Below, in pieces: positions 7,990 to 15,096 of a stretch of DNA of 64,000 nt. The DNA comes from Cytophaga sp. FL35 (GTDB taxonomy: Bacteria > Bacteroidota > Bacteroidia > Flavobacteriales > Flavobacteriaceae), in the NCBI RefSeq assembly GCF_014349235.1, contig NZ_JACSOH010000018.1, forward strand, positions 1 through 64,000, written 5' to 3'. A program made the translations under genes and the position numbers. Numbering within the stretch: position 1 is the first letter of the stretch; every line of letters begins with the position of its first letter. The notes below the pieces were generated by a model. The model was not told the origin of the DNA. It saw only the letters and a list, made by a program, of their open reading frames with translations, and ran no database searches.

Positions 7990-8745
7990 ATGCAACGTTC
8001 TTTTGACATTAATGTAGATGAGTTAATAAATGCCACTGCTAAACTTGAAAAGTTGAACCGTTCGGCATTGCCAGTGGCGGTACGGCAAACCCTGAACGAT
8101 ACCGCTTTTTTAACGAAAAAGATGTTGCCCAAAGAAGCGTCCAAAAAATTTACTACCCGGCAAAAGAACTTTTTCAACGCCTTTTCTACCGTTCAAAAGG
8201 CCCAAGGATGGGATGTGAACAAGATGGAGGCTATTGTAGGTATTGACACGAAAAAGGGTAGTCGTGTTGCCGCAGGATTGGAAGCCCAGGAAACGGGCGG
8301 TGTTATTGCAGGGCGTAAATTGGTACCGCACGACATGGGGCGTATATCAGGATCCTATGGTAAGTCTCTCCAGAAGAAACATCTTTTTAAAAAGATTAGA
8401 ATCCACGATGCTACATCGGCATACAAATATGGGTCCAATAGAGGGAGAAAATCAAAGTTCGCTGCTGCAGCTTTTTCGGCAAGTAAAAGAGGCACTGATT
8501 ATTTCTTGTTAAAAAAGGGAAATCGAGGTACTGTTTTTAAACTAGAGTCCCCTTTAAGTAGTTCCTTGAAAAGAAAAACACTTAAGCTGAGGTTTAAACC
8601 TGTATATAGCTACAGAGGTACAAAAACCCATAAAGTTGATCCTAGTCCATTTATGAAGCCGTCTGCAACCTACGCAATAAAAAAGATACCTGAGATTTAT
8701 ATAAAAAATGCCGAGTATCAATTTAAAAGGGCACTTGCCAGATAG
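7990..8745 (+). CDS. Minor-tail-like phage protein (GPZ/gp10-like)
   Basis: A 251-aa basic protein beginning MQRSFDINVDELINATAKLE. Residues 30-75 (AVRQTLNDTAFLTKKMLPKE and following) resemble prophage minor tail protein Z, and the end, DPSPFMKPSATYAIKK followed by a long helix, is like tail-completion proteins of the HK97 gp10 type. These proteins sit at the tail terminus or neck. It is the last gene of the tape-measure cassette and is closed by a strong terminator. No tail tube, sheath or baseplate genes accompany it. Family assignment is by pattern only. Confidence 0.6.
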   Translation: MQRSFDINVDELINATAKLEKLNRSALPVAVRQTLNDTAFLTKKMLPKEASKKFTTRQKNFFNAFSTVQKAQGWDVNKMEAIVGIDTKKGSRVAAGLEAQETGGVIAGRKLVPHDMGRISGSYGKSLQKKHLFKKIRIHDATSAYKYGSNRGRKSKFAAAAFSASKRGTDYFLLKKGNRGTVFKLESPLSSSLKRKTLKLRFKPVYSYRGTKTHKVDPSPFMKPSATYAIKKIPEIYIKNAEYQFKRALAR

Positions 8746-8783
8746 AAAGTTTTAACTTCTTTTGATTATCATTGTTTGAGTTG

Positions 8784-8822
8784 AACCTCGGTACGTAGCT
8801 GTTAGCTGTACCGGGGTTTTTT
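8784..8822. terminator. Terminator between the tail cassette and the XRE gene
   Basis: AACCTCGGTAC (8784-8794) pairs with GTACCGGGGTT (8808-8818) with one G-U pair, followed by T6. It ends the plus-strand tail cassette and overlaps the end of the convergent XRE gene. Confidence 0.8.
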
Positions 8823-9111
8823 ATTCCCCATCTTCTATTTCATGTATCAACGCGTGTAGGTCATTTACCGAATGAATGGAGCGTATTTCACCTTTGAACT
8901 CGATAAACCCCCGTGGGTTTTCGCTTGAAAAAAGTTCAACCAATTCAACATCCAAAGCCTTGGCAATTTCTTGCAAGGTATTAAGCGTAGGGTTACCTCC
9001 AACTTTAAGTGCCCTGCTAACAAAAGGGGTGTCTTTACCCATCTTAGCGGCCAAATCCGTTTGTTTCATTCCCTTTGCGGTTAAAATCGCCTTTACTTTA
9101 TCTGCTATCAT
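8821..9111 (-). CDS. XRE-family transcriptional regulator
   Basis: A helix-turn-helix protein of the Cro/C1 type, about 96 aa. MKQTDLAAKMGKDTPFVSRA is the HTH, followed by NPTLNTLQEIAKALDVELVE. The C-terminal tail with GFIEFKGEIRSIHS is usual in Bacteroidota members. The start is taken as ATG at 9111 because a TAnnTTTG box lies at 9129-9136 on this strand. A GTG at 9129 would add six residues but overlaps that box. It is divergent from the 183-aa gene across a 153-base A+T-rich gap and convergent with the tail cassette, so it may keep the element silent or act as the antitoxin-like partner of its neighbour. Confidence 0.88.
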   Translation of the reverse strand: MIADKVKAILTAKGMKQTDLAAKMGKDTPFVSRALKVGGNPTLNTLQEIAKALDVELVELFSSENPRGFIEFKGEIRSIHSVNDLHALIHEIEDGE

Positions 9112-9128
9112 ACTTACTATATTATACA

Positions 9129-9136
9129 CAAATATA
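9129..9136 (-). promoter_or_regulatory. -7 promoter box for the XRE gene
   Basis: On the minus strand this reads TATATTTG, matching TAnnTTTG, 17 bases before the ATG at 9111. No clear upstream TTTG partner is seen. Confidence 0.45.
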
Positions 9137-9164
9137 ACACAAACGTTAATATTAATGATTTATG

Positions 9165-9191
9165 TTGTATTAAAATGCAATAATAATTTTG
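9165..9191 (+). promoter_or_regulatory. Promoter for the 183-aa gene
   Basis: TTG (9165-9167), a 16-base spacer and TAATTTTG (9184-9191) match the flavobacterial TTG-N17-TAnnTTTG layout closely. The leader to the ATG at 9265 would be about 65 bases. Confidence 0.45.
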
Positions 9192-9264
9192 AAATATTAA
9201 ATTTTATATCTAAAATTGTGTTGAAATACAATTTATGATTAATTAATTAATAATAATTACAATT

Positions 9265-9816
9265 ATGGGACTCAATTACGAACAAAAAAGAGAGATGTTT
9301 AAGGAGGGCTTTAAACCTTGGAAATACATTGTGGTAGATGTTAGCGATTATACTTTGGAAGTCAGCAGAACATTACAGTCTTGGTCTATCGAACTATTAG
9401 AGTTGATCCGAAGGGCCAACCAAGCCAATAAAATCCATGAAATGCACGGGATTAAAAAGAACATCTGTACTCAAATTTTATATAAAGCGATTGATTCTTT
9501 AATGCTTCATAGGCCCTTAAAGGAACATGAGATTCGCGAATACTTCTCCAGAAGAATTGAAATAACCCGTTTTTATGACGGATATCAAGATTTGGTCAGG
9601 CCAAATGGTTTGAACCCAAATCCGGAAATAGATTATTATTTACTTGGAAAGTTCTTTGATGTGGAGCATGATGACGTACCTTCTAGCCTTAATTGGTCTT
9701 ACAGCACACTTGTTTATGATTTGGAGACTTCGATAATTAAACTTGAAGATTTCATTCAAAAGAGCCGTTTATTGATTGAAAAGTCAAAATTAGAAGCTGA
9801 GGTTGAAATGGACTAA
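9265..9816 (+). CDS. Unknown protein at the right end of the element (183 aa)
   Basis: Not recognised. The protein begins MGLNYEQKREMFKEGFKPWK, is helical and charged, and ends with a Glu/Lys-rich helix. It has no signal peptide or membrane segment. It is transcribed away from the XRE regulator and is the last gene before the tRNA-Leu, the place where elements often keep cargo such as immunity or toxin genes. A role as a regulated effector or superinfection factor is possible but there is no motif to support it. A strong hairpin terminator follows. Confidence 0.75.
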   Translation: MGLNYEQKREMFKEGFKPWKYIVVDVSDYTLEVSRTLQSWSIELLELIRRANQANKIHEMHGIKKNICTQILYKAIDSLMLHRPLKEHEIREYFSRRIEITRFYDGYQDLVRPNGLNPNPEIDYYLLGKFFDVEHDDVPSSLNWSYSTLVYDLETSIIKLEDFIQKSRLLIEKSKLEAEVEMD

Positions 9817-9826
9817 AAACGAACCA

Positions 9827-9848
9827 TTCGTACAATTTTCGTACAATT
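9827..9848 (+). repeat. Tandem 11-bp direct repeat near the tRNA end of the element
   Basis: TTCGTACAATT occurs twice head to tail (9827-9837 and 9838-9848), each followed by T. It lies between the last element gene and tRNA-Leu. The left window edge has the related GTACAACTTTT (3-13). It could be an integrase arm-type binding site. Confidence 0.45.
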
Positions 9849-9858
9849 TGAAATGAAA

Positions 9859-9887
9859 AACCCCGTAAACTCAATGATTACGGGGTT
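9859..9887. terminator. Terminator between the element and tRNA-Leu
   Basis: AACCCCGTAA (9859-9868) and TTACGGGGTT (9878-9887) form a perfect 10-bp stem with a 9-base loop. An A-run lies before it and TTCGTT after it, so it can serve both the 183-aa gene (+) and tRNA-Leu (-). Confidence 0.85.
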
Positions 9888-9892
9888 CGTTG

Positions 9893-9977
9893 TACTCGAG
9901 ATGGGACTTGAACCCATACGGCCATAATGGCCATTGGATTTTAAGTCCAACGTGTCTACCAATTCCACCACTCGAGC
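9893..9977 (-). tRNA. tRNA-Leu (anticodon TAA)
   Basis: An 85-nt class II tRNA on the minus strand. The acceptor stem GCTCGAG pairs with CTCGAGT (first pair G-T), the anticodon stem TTGGA/TCCAA encloses the loop CTTAAAA with anticodon TAA, the long variable arm is GGCC/GGCC, the T-arm is ATGGG TTCAAGT CCCAT, and the discriminator is A. CCA is not encoded. Its 3' end faces the integrative element, the usual arrangement for an attachment site. Confidence 0.97.
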
Positions 9978-9993
9978 CTTTTGGCTTGCTCAT

Positions 9994-10046
9994 CGTGTCT
10001 ACCTCCCTCCCGATAACTATCGGGATTCGGGACCACCACTCGAGCC
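9994..10046 (-). pseudogene. tRNA-Leu 5' fragment interrupted by a hairpin
   Basis: Read on the minus strand, the 14 bases GGCTCGAGTGGTGG (10046-10033) and GGTAGACACG (10003-9994) are identical to the 5' part of the intact tRNA-Leu beside it (9978-9965 and 9960-9951). In the intact gene they are separated by AATT; here by 29 bases. Nothing of the anticodon arm or 3' half is present. It is a partial duplicate, probably left by an old integration or recombination at this tRNA. Confidence 0.75.
10004..10032. repeat. 29-nt REP-like hairpin inside the tRNA-Leu fragment
   Basis: On the minus strand the insert folds completely: TCCC, a GAA bulge, TCCCGATA, a GT turn, TATCGGGA and GGGA. The inner 8-bp stem (10008-10025) is perfect. 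Short hairpins of this type recur in flavobacterial genomes as I recall, but no second copy is in this window. Confidence 0.6.
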
Positions 10047-10080
10047 TGTTGGCTGCTACAGAGCTGCCACGCACGTAAAT

Positions 10081-10104
10081 AAAAAAACGCCGGCAGGCGG
10101 CGTT
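10081..10104 (-). terminator. Terminator after tRNA-Gly
   Basis: AACGCCG (10086-10092) and CGGCGTT (10098-10104) form a 7-bp stem with a 5-base loop. Read on the minus strand it is followed by seven T residues. It starts 8 bases after the tRNA-Gly 3' end, so tRNA-Leu is probably transcribed separately. Confidence 0.8.
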
Positions 10105-10111
10105 CGTTTAG

Positions 10112-10184
10112 AGCGAAAAACGGGATTCGAACCCGCGACCTCCACCTTGGCAAGGTGATGCTCTACCAACTGAGCTATTTTCGC
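10112..10184 (-). tRNA. tRNA-Gly (anticodon GCC)
   Basis: A 73-nt tRNA. The acceptor GCGAAAA/TTTTCGC, the D-arm with GCTCAGTTGGTAGAGC, the anticodon stem TCACC/GGTGG around TTGCCAA (anticodon GCC) and the T-arm CGGGTTCGAACCCG are all present. The discriminator is T, as usual for tRNA-Gly. CCA is not encoded. The 122 bases between it and mutS show nothing else. Confidence 0.97.
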
Positions 10185-10306
10185 ATTTAAAAGAACTAAC
10201 TAACTCGGTTTGTTAGCGGAGGCAAATTTAATACATTTCTATAAAATGCAAAGAAAAATTTACTTAAAACTTACATAGGTTTTTCTATCCCTTGAGAATG
10301 ATGGAA

Positions 10307-12919
10307 TTAAGAAGTGGCTTTCTGTTTTTTAGAGAGCATTCGCTTAATTTCGTTCAGTTTCATAAGGGCTTCTACCGGTGTAAGGGTATTGATATCCAAA
10401 TGCACAATTTCCTCTTTTATCTGCTCCAGTAACGGGTCATCTAAATTAAAGAAACTCAATTGCATTTCGTCCTGTGCAGCTTGTAATTTGTCTGTCAGTT
10501 CTTCACTGGAATGTGATTTTTCTAACTTCTTAAGTATCTTATTGGCCTTATGTATAACTTGTTGCGGCATTCCTGCCATTTTCGCTACATGAATACCAAA
10601 GCTATGCTCACTGCCCCCGGGGGTCAATTTTCTCAGGAAAAGAACGTTGTCCTTAAGTTCTTTTACGGACACATTGTAATTTTTGATACGCTCAAAAATA
10701 TGGGCCATCTCATTTATTTCATGATAGTGGGTGGCAAAAAGGGTTTTGGCTCTTGCCGGGTGCTCGTGCAGATACTCGCTAATGGCCCAAGCAATGGAAA
10801 TACCGTCATAGGTACTAGTACCACGACCAATTTCATCCAACAGAACCAAACTGCGCTCGCTAAGATTGTTCAAAATCGAAGCGGTCTCGTTCATTTCTAC
10901 CATAAAGGTAGATTCACCCATGGAGATATTGTCACTGGCCCCAACACGTGTAAAAATTTTATCTACATAACCTATTTTTGCCGCTTCCGCTGGTACAAAA
11001 GACCCCATTTGCGCCAAAAGTACTATAAGTGCGGTCTGTCTTAAAATGGCCGATTTACCACTCATATTAGGACCGGTAATCATAATGATCTGCTGGTCAT
11101 CACGGTTTAAAAGAACATCATTGGCAATATACTCTTCGCCCAATGGCAATTGTTTTTCAATAACAGGATGCCTGCCATTAGTAATTTCAATATCGGTGGA
11201 CTCGTCTACTTCCGGTTGAACGTACTTATTTTCTTTGGCCAACTGGGTAAAACCGCAAAGGCAGTCCAACTGGGCAATCTGTACGGCATTGTTCTGCACG
11301 GGATTGATATACTCCTGCATCCACACCACCAATTGGGAGAATAACTGCTGTTCCAAGCTTTGAATGCGTTCCTCAGCGCCCAAAATCTTGGCTTCGTACT
11401 CCTTCAATTCTTCCGTAATGTAACGCTCGGCATTCACCAAGGTCTGTTTGCGCGTCCATTCTGCCGGAACTTTATCTTTATGGGTGTTTCGTACTTCTAT
11501 ATAATATCCAAAAACATTGTTCGAGGCAATTTTTAAGGAAGTAATGCCTGTACGTTCGCATTCCCTTTCCAACATCTTATCCAAGTAATCCTTACTCGAA
11601 AAGGCCAACATTCGCAATTCATCCAATTCTTCGGAATACCCATCCGCTATGGTTTTTCCCTTGAGCATATTTACGGGGGCCTCCTCATTGAGCATTTCCT
11701 TAATCCGCTCCCGTAGCAAGTCGCAGGTATGCAGTTGATCGGAGATAAGTTGCAATGCCTCGTTTGAGCTATTACCGGTCAGTTGTTTGATGGGAACAAT
11801 CGCTTCCAAGGAATTTTTAAGCTGCACCACCTCTTTGGGGTTGATTTTTCCGGTGGCAACTTTGGAAATCAAGCGTTCCAAGTCGCCCATTTGCTTGATG
11901 TTCTGCTGTAACTTTTGAAGCACACCTTCCTCCTGTAAAAAATGGGAAACTACCTGATGGCGGCGTTTTATCTTTTCGATATTTTTTAAGGGAAGAGCCA
12001 ACCAACGTTTTAACATGCGCCCGCCCATGGGCGATATGGTCTTGTCTAAAATGTCAAGCAAGGTCACCGCATTCTGATGGGGGGATTGGTAGAGTTCCAA
12101 ATTGCGAATGGTAAAACGGTCCATCCAAATATATTCCTCCTCGGCAATTCTCTTTAACGAGCTTATGTGTTGTAATTGCCTATGCTGCGTTTCCGATAGA
12201 TAGTGTAACACCACGCCGGAAGCAATCACGCCCAGACTCAAATGGTCTACGCCAAAACCTTTTAGGGTCTTAGTTTTAAAATGATTGGTAAGGGTCTCTA
12301 GGGCATAGTCCTCTTGAAACACCCAATCTTCCATGTAAAAGGTATGGAACTGATTTCCAAAAAGTTCCGCAAATTCTTTTTTATGTGTTTTGGGAACAAG
12401 AACTTCGTTGGGCGAAAAATTCTGGAGCAATTTGTCTATTTGTTCCTCGGTGCCCTCGGAGGTTAAAAATTCTCCGGTGGAAATATCAACAAAAGAAATT
12501 CCCAATAACTTTCTTCCAAAATGAACGGCACACAAAAAGTTGTTAGCCTTGGCATTGAGAATGTCGTCGTTCATGGCTACCCCAGGAGTGACCAGCTCGG
12601 TAACGCCCCGTTTTACGATGGTTTTAGTCATTTTGGGGTCTTCCAGCTGGTCGCAGATGGCCACCCTTTGACCTGCTTTTACCAATTTGGGCAAATAGGT
12701 GTTGAGGGAATGGTGCGGAAAACCGGCCAATTCGGTGCGGTCTCCCCCGTTGTTTCTGTGGGTTAGGATAATGCCAAGAATTTTGGAGGCCTTAACGGCG
12801 TCTTCCCCAAAGGTTTCATAAAAATCTCCCACCCTAAAAAGCAGAAGTGCATCAGGATATTTGGTCTTGATGCTATTGTACTGTTTCATTAAAGGGGTAA
12901 CCTTTTTTGCTTTTCCCAT
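10307..12919 (-). CDS. mutS: DNA mismatch repair protein MutS
   Basis: Mismatch-recognition ATPase of post-replicative repair. The N-terminal mismatch-binding domain has the GDFYETF motif (Phe-x-Glu wedge). Connector, lever and clamp domains follow (about 130-560), then the ABC ATPase with Walker A GPNMSGKS at residues 616-623, the Walker B region [15 protein letters not shown] and the switch FATHYHE. The length of 870 aa is normal. The start is ATG with [18 protein letters not shown], like other MutS proteins. It is divergent from the SpoU methylase gene over a 150-base gap. It appears intact, so no mutator phenotype is expected from it. Confidence 0.98.
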   Translation of the reverse strand: MGKAKKVTPLMKQYNSIKTKYPDALLLFRVGDFYETFGEDAVKASKILGIILTHRNNGGDRTELAGFPHHSLNTYLPKLVKAGQRVAICDQLEDPKMTKTIVKRGVTELVTPGVAMNDDILNAKANNFLCAVHFGRKLLGISFVDISTGEFLTSEGTEEQIDKLLQNFSPNEVLVPKTHKKEFAELFGNQFHTFYMEDWVFQEDYALETLTNHFKTKTLKGFGVDHLSLGVIASGVVLHYLSETQHRQLQHISSLKRIAEEEYIWMDRFTIRNLELYQSPHQNAVTLLDILDKTISPMGGRMLKRWLALPLKNIEKIKRRHQVVSHFLQEEGVLQKLQQNIKQMGDLERLISKVATGKINPKEVVQLKNSLEAIVPIKQLTGNSSNEALQLISDQLHTCDLLRERIKEMLNEEAPVNMLKGKTIADGYSEELDELRMLAFSSKDYLDKMLERECERTGITSLKIASNNVFGYYIEVRNTHKDKVPAEWTRKQTLVNAERYITEELKEYEAKILGAEERIQSLEQQLFSQLVVWMQEYINPVQNNAVQIAQLDCLCGFTQLAKENKYVQPEVDESTDIEITNGRHPVIEKQLPLGEEYIANDVLLNRDDQQIIMITGPNMSGKSAILRQTALIVLLAQMGSFVPAEAAKIGYVDKIFTRVGASDNISMGESTFMVEMNETASILNNLSERSLVLLDEIGRGTSTYDGISIAWAISEYLHEHPARAKTLFATHYHEINEMAHIFERIKNYNVSVKELKDNVLFLRKLTPGGSEHSFGIHVAKMAGMPQQVIHKANKILKKLEKSHSSEELTDKLQAAQDEMQLSFFNLDDPLLEQIKEEIVHLDINTLTPVEALMKLNEIKRMLSKKQKATS

Positions 12920-13069
12920 CTTGCCCTAAACGATTTATTTGACCTATTTTTGCCTTCTCTTTTGCAAAAAACGAATGTATCAATTTTGTCAAGGAATCGC
13001 CACATTTGTTGATATTTAGGAATAACTTTCTAGTATGTTTTGGTGGTGAAGGGGCAAGCAAATCAAGTT

Positions 13070-13600
13070 ATGAGAAAATTAAGGAACGATGAACTGGATA
13101 GATTGGATGTAGAAGCCTTTAAGGAGGCCGAAAAAGCTCCTCTGGTAATAGTTTTGGACAATATCCGAAGCTTGAATAATATCGGTTCCGTTTTTCGCAC
13201 TGCCGATGCCTTTTTGGTCGAAAAAATATACCTCTGCGGTATCACGGCAACCCCACCTCATAAAGATATAAGAAAGACCGCTCTTGGTGCTACGGAGAGT
13301 GTGGATTGGGCCTATGAGGAAGATACCGTGGCATTGATTCAACATTTGCAGGCAGAAGGATATGAGGTATTGGCCATTGAACAGGCTGAAAATGCTCAAT
13401 TGCTGAATACTTTTCAAGTGGAAAACAAGAAAAAGTACGCCTTGGTCTTTGGTAATGAAGTAAAGGGCGTTTCCCAAAAAGCCGTGAATCAATGTAACGG
13501 TGTAATTGAGATTCCGCAGTACGGTACCAAACATTCCTTGAATATTTCGGTAAGTGCAGGGGTGGTTGTCTGGGACTTTTGGTCCAAATTCAATGTCTAG
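13070..13600 (+). CDS. SpoU/TrmH-family RNA 2'-O-methyltransferase
   Basis: SAM-dependent RNA ribose methyltransferase of the SPOUT (knotted) class. Motif 1 is seen at LDNIRSLNNIGSVFRTADAF, motif 2 at VFGNEVKGV and motif 3 at IEIPQYGTKHSLNISVSAG, which form the trefoil-knot SAM site. I start at ATG 13070 (176 aa, MRKLRNDEL), which matches the usual N-terminus of homologues. An upstream TTG at 13040 would add ten residues unlike the family. Substrate (tRNA or rRNA) cannot be told from sequence. It is convergent with the folK-dNK gene. Confidence 0.93.
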   Translation: MRKLRNDELDRLDVEAFKEAEKAPLVIVLDNIRSLNNIGSVFRTADAFLVEKIYLCGITATPPHKDIRKTALGATESVDWAYEEDTVALIQHLQAEGYEVLAIEQAENAQLLNTFQVENKKKYALVFGNEVKGVSQKAVNQCNGVIEIPQYGTKHSLNISVSAGVVVWDFWSKFNV

Positions 13601-13633
13601 ACACGATTCGATTCGAGAAAAAACCCCTCCTGA

Positions 13634-14788
13634 TTATCCTCTGACAGCCGGTAATTTAACTGCAAATTGGGTGATTTTATTGATGATGGAATCGTAATCA
13701 GCCTTGTTTTCAACAAAGTCCATGTCCTTTAAATCAATAATCAAATTGTTCTGCTCGGGGTAACTTTTGATGAATTCAAAGTACCCTTTGTTGATGGATT
13801 CCAAATAACCGACGTCAATACTCTTTTCGTACTCGCGACCTCTCTTTTTGATGTTTTCCAAAAGTCGATCTGTAGATTGATAAAGGTAAACGTAAACCTT
13901 TGGTTTTTTTACCTCTTTGTACATCAAATAGAATAGTTTTCTATACAACTCGTACTCATCCTGTTGAAGCGTAATACGGGCAAAAATCAATGACTTGTAG
14001 ATGTCGTAGTCACTCACCATAAAACTTTTGAACAGGTCGTACTGTGAGGTGTCATCTGTAAACTGTTGGTAGCGATCGGCCAAAAAGGACATTTCCAAGG
14101 GAAAGGCATACCGTGCCTTTTCCTCATAGAACTTAGGAAGAAAAGGGTTGTCCGCAAAGCGTTCCAAAACCAGTTTTCCATTGAAATCTTCCGATATTTT
14201 ATTGGCTAGTGTAGTTTTTCCGGCTCCAATATTTCCCTCAATGGCCAAAAAGTTAAGGTTGGCAAACAGTTCTTCCCTGTTTTTATGCAATCGGAAAAGT
14301 GTTCGCTCCAACTTTCCCTTATCCCTGCATTCTTGAATAAGGTTGCGGGTGTCTTTGTTCACTACCGGATGGTAGAATTGTGGGGCGATGTCCGCTAAGG
14401 GTTTAAGTACAAATTTTCGATAGCACATTTCCGGATGTGGAATAACCAAGGTATCCGAAATAAAGGTCTCCCTTTCGTAATAAAGAATATCGATGTCAAT
14501 GGAGCGAGCTTGGTATCCCTCTTCCTTATACCTTATCCTGCCAAGGTCCGTTTCAATTTTTAATAGGGTCTCAAGAAGCTTTTGTGGGGGTAAGCTTGTT
14601 TGCAGGCTCAGGCAAATATTTAAAAAATCTTCCGATTCAAATCCCCAAGCACTGCTCTGGTAAACAGGGGAAATGCGTTGCACATCTCCAACCAATTCCT
14701 GAATGGAAAAAACGGCGGCTTGTAGGTTATTTAGGGTGTCTCCCAAATTACTCCCAAGCGATAAATATGCAGTTTTAAGTTCGCCCAT
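13634..14788 (-). CDS. folK: Fused FolK (HPPK) and deoxynucleoside kinase
   Basis: Two enzymes in one 384-aa chain. Residues about 1-155 are 6-hydroxymethyl-dihydropterin pyrophosphokinase of folate synthesis, with SLGSNLGD, the signature RSIDIDILYY and PHPEM. Residues about 180-384 are a deoxynucleoside kinase that salvages deoxynucleosides to dNMPs, with P-loop EGNIGAGKTTL, the ERFADNPFL substrate segment and a DRYQQ motif. The start is ATG 14788 (MGELKTAYLSLGSNLG); the upstream TTG extension is unlikely. This fusion is found in Bacteroidota. The gene is divergent from sppA. The 308 bases between them are described separately. Confidence 0.93.
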   Translation of the reverse strand: MGELKTAYLSLGSNLGDTLNNLQAAVFSIQELVGDVQRISPVYQSSAWGFESEDFLNICLSLQTSLPPQKLLETLLKIETDLGRIRYKEEGYQARSIDIDILYYERETFISDTLVIPHPEMCYRKFVLKPLADIAPQFYHPVVNKDTRNLIQECRDKGKLERTLFRLHKNREELFANLNFLAIEGNIGAGKTTLANKISEDFNGKLVLERFADNPFLPKFYEEKARYAFPLEMSFLADRYQQFTDDTSQYDLFKSFMVSDYDIYKSLIFARITLQQDEYELYRKLFYLMYKEVKKPKVYVYLYQSTDRLLENIKKRGREYEKSIDVGYLESINKGYFEFIKSYPEQNNLIIDLKDMDFVENKADYDSIINKITQFAVKLPAVRG

Positions 14789-15096
14789 AATTGTAAGACA
14801 AAATAACAAAAAGAAGTAGGTATGTTGAGCTAGGGTTTATCAATAGTTATTCACCAATTTAAACTTTAACGTTGGAGTTTGGTGATAACTAAATGGGGTT
14901 GGTGTGCTTCTTCAATAAAAGAGGTGTTGCTATCCGTATGTTAATAACCAATCAAATAACCTAGAATAGTATATTTGCTCCATCTTTACGGAGAATATAG
15001 AATCCAATCCAGGTAATGCTACTAAAGGTAATTTCCTGGTAGAGGAGTAACAAAGTCCGTTTTTGAAGACATATATTCATAATCTTAGTTTATTAT
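14789..15096 (+). promoter_or_regulatory. 308-base gap before sppA: promoter box and structured leader
   Basis: TATATTTG (14970-14977) is a perfect TAnnTTTG box. Downstream the presumed ~110-base leader has CTCC/GGAG (14978-14993) and CCAGG/CCTGG (15009-15039), the latter enclosing two copies of AGGTAAT or its near match. No known riboswitch pattern is recognised. The part nearer folK shows nothing clear. Confidence 0.35.

Larger units (their letters stand above)
1..9892. mobile_element. Integrative element next to tRNA-Leu, with replication and phage-tail genes
   Basis: The stretch is bounded on the right by the 3' end of tRNA-Leu and has a tyrosine integrase at its left edge, the usual layout of an element inserted at a tRNA gene. 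In order it holds integrase, three unknown genes and an excisionase-like HTH gene, a Rep-like gene, an unknown gene, a motif-rich non-coding region, three phage-morphogenesis genes, and a divergent XRE repressor/unknown pair. No capsid, portal, terminase or lysis gene is visible. All reading frames are intact, which argues against a fully decayed prophage. The left attachment site was not found and may lie before the window, so the left boundary is only the window edge. That the element is mobile is inference. Confidence 0.7.
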
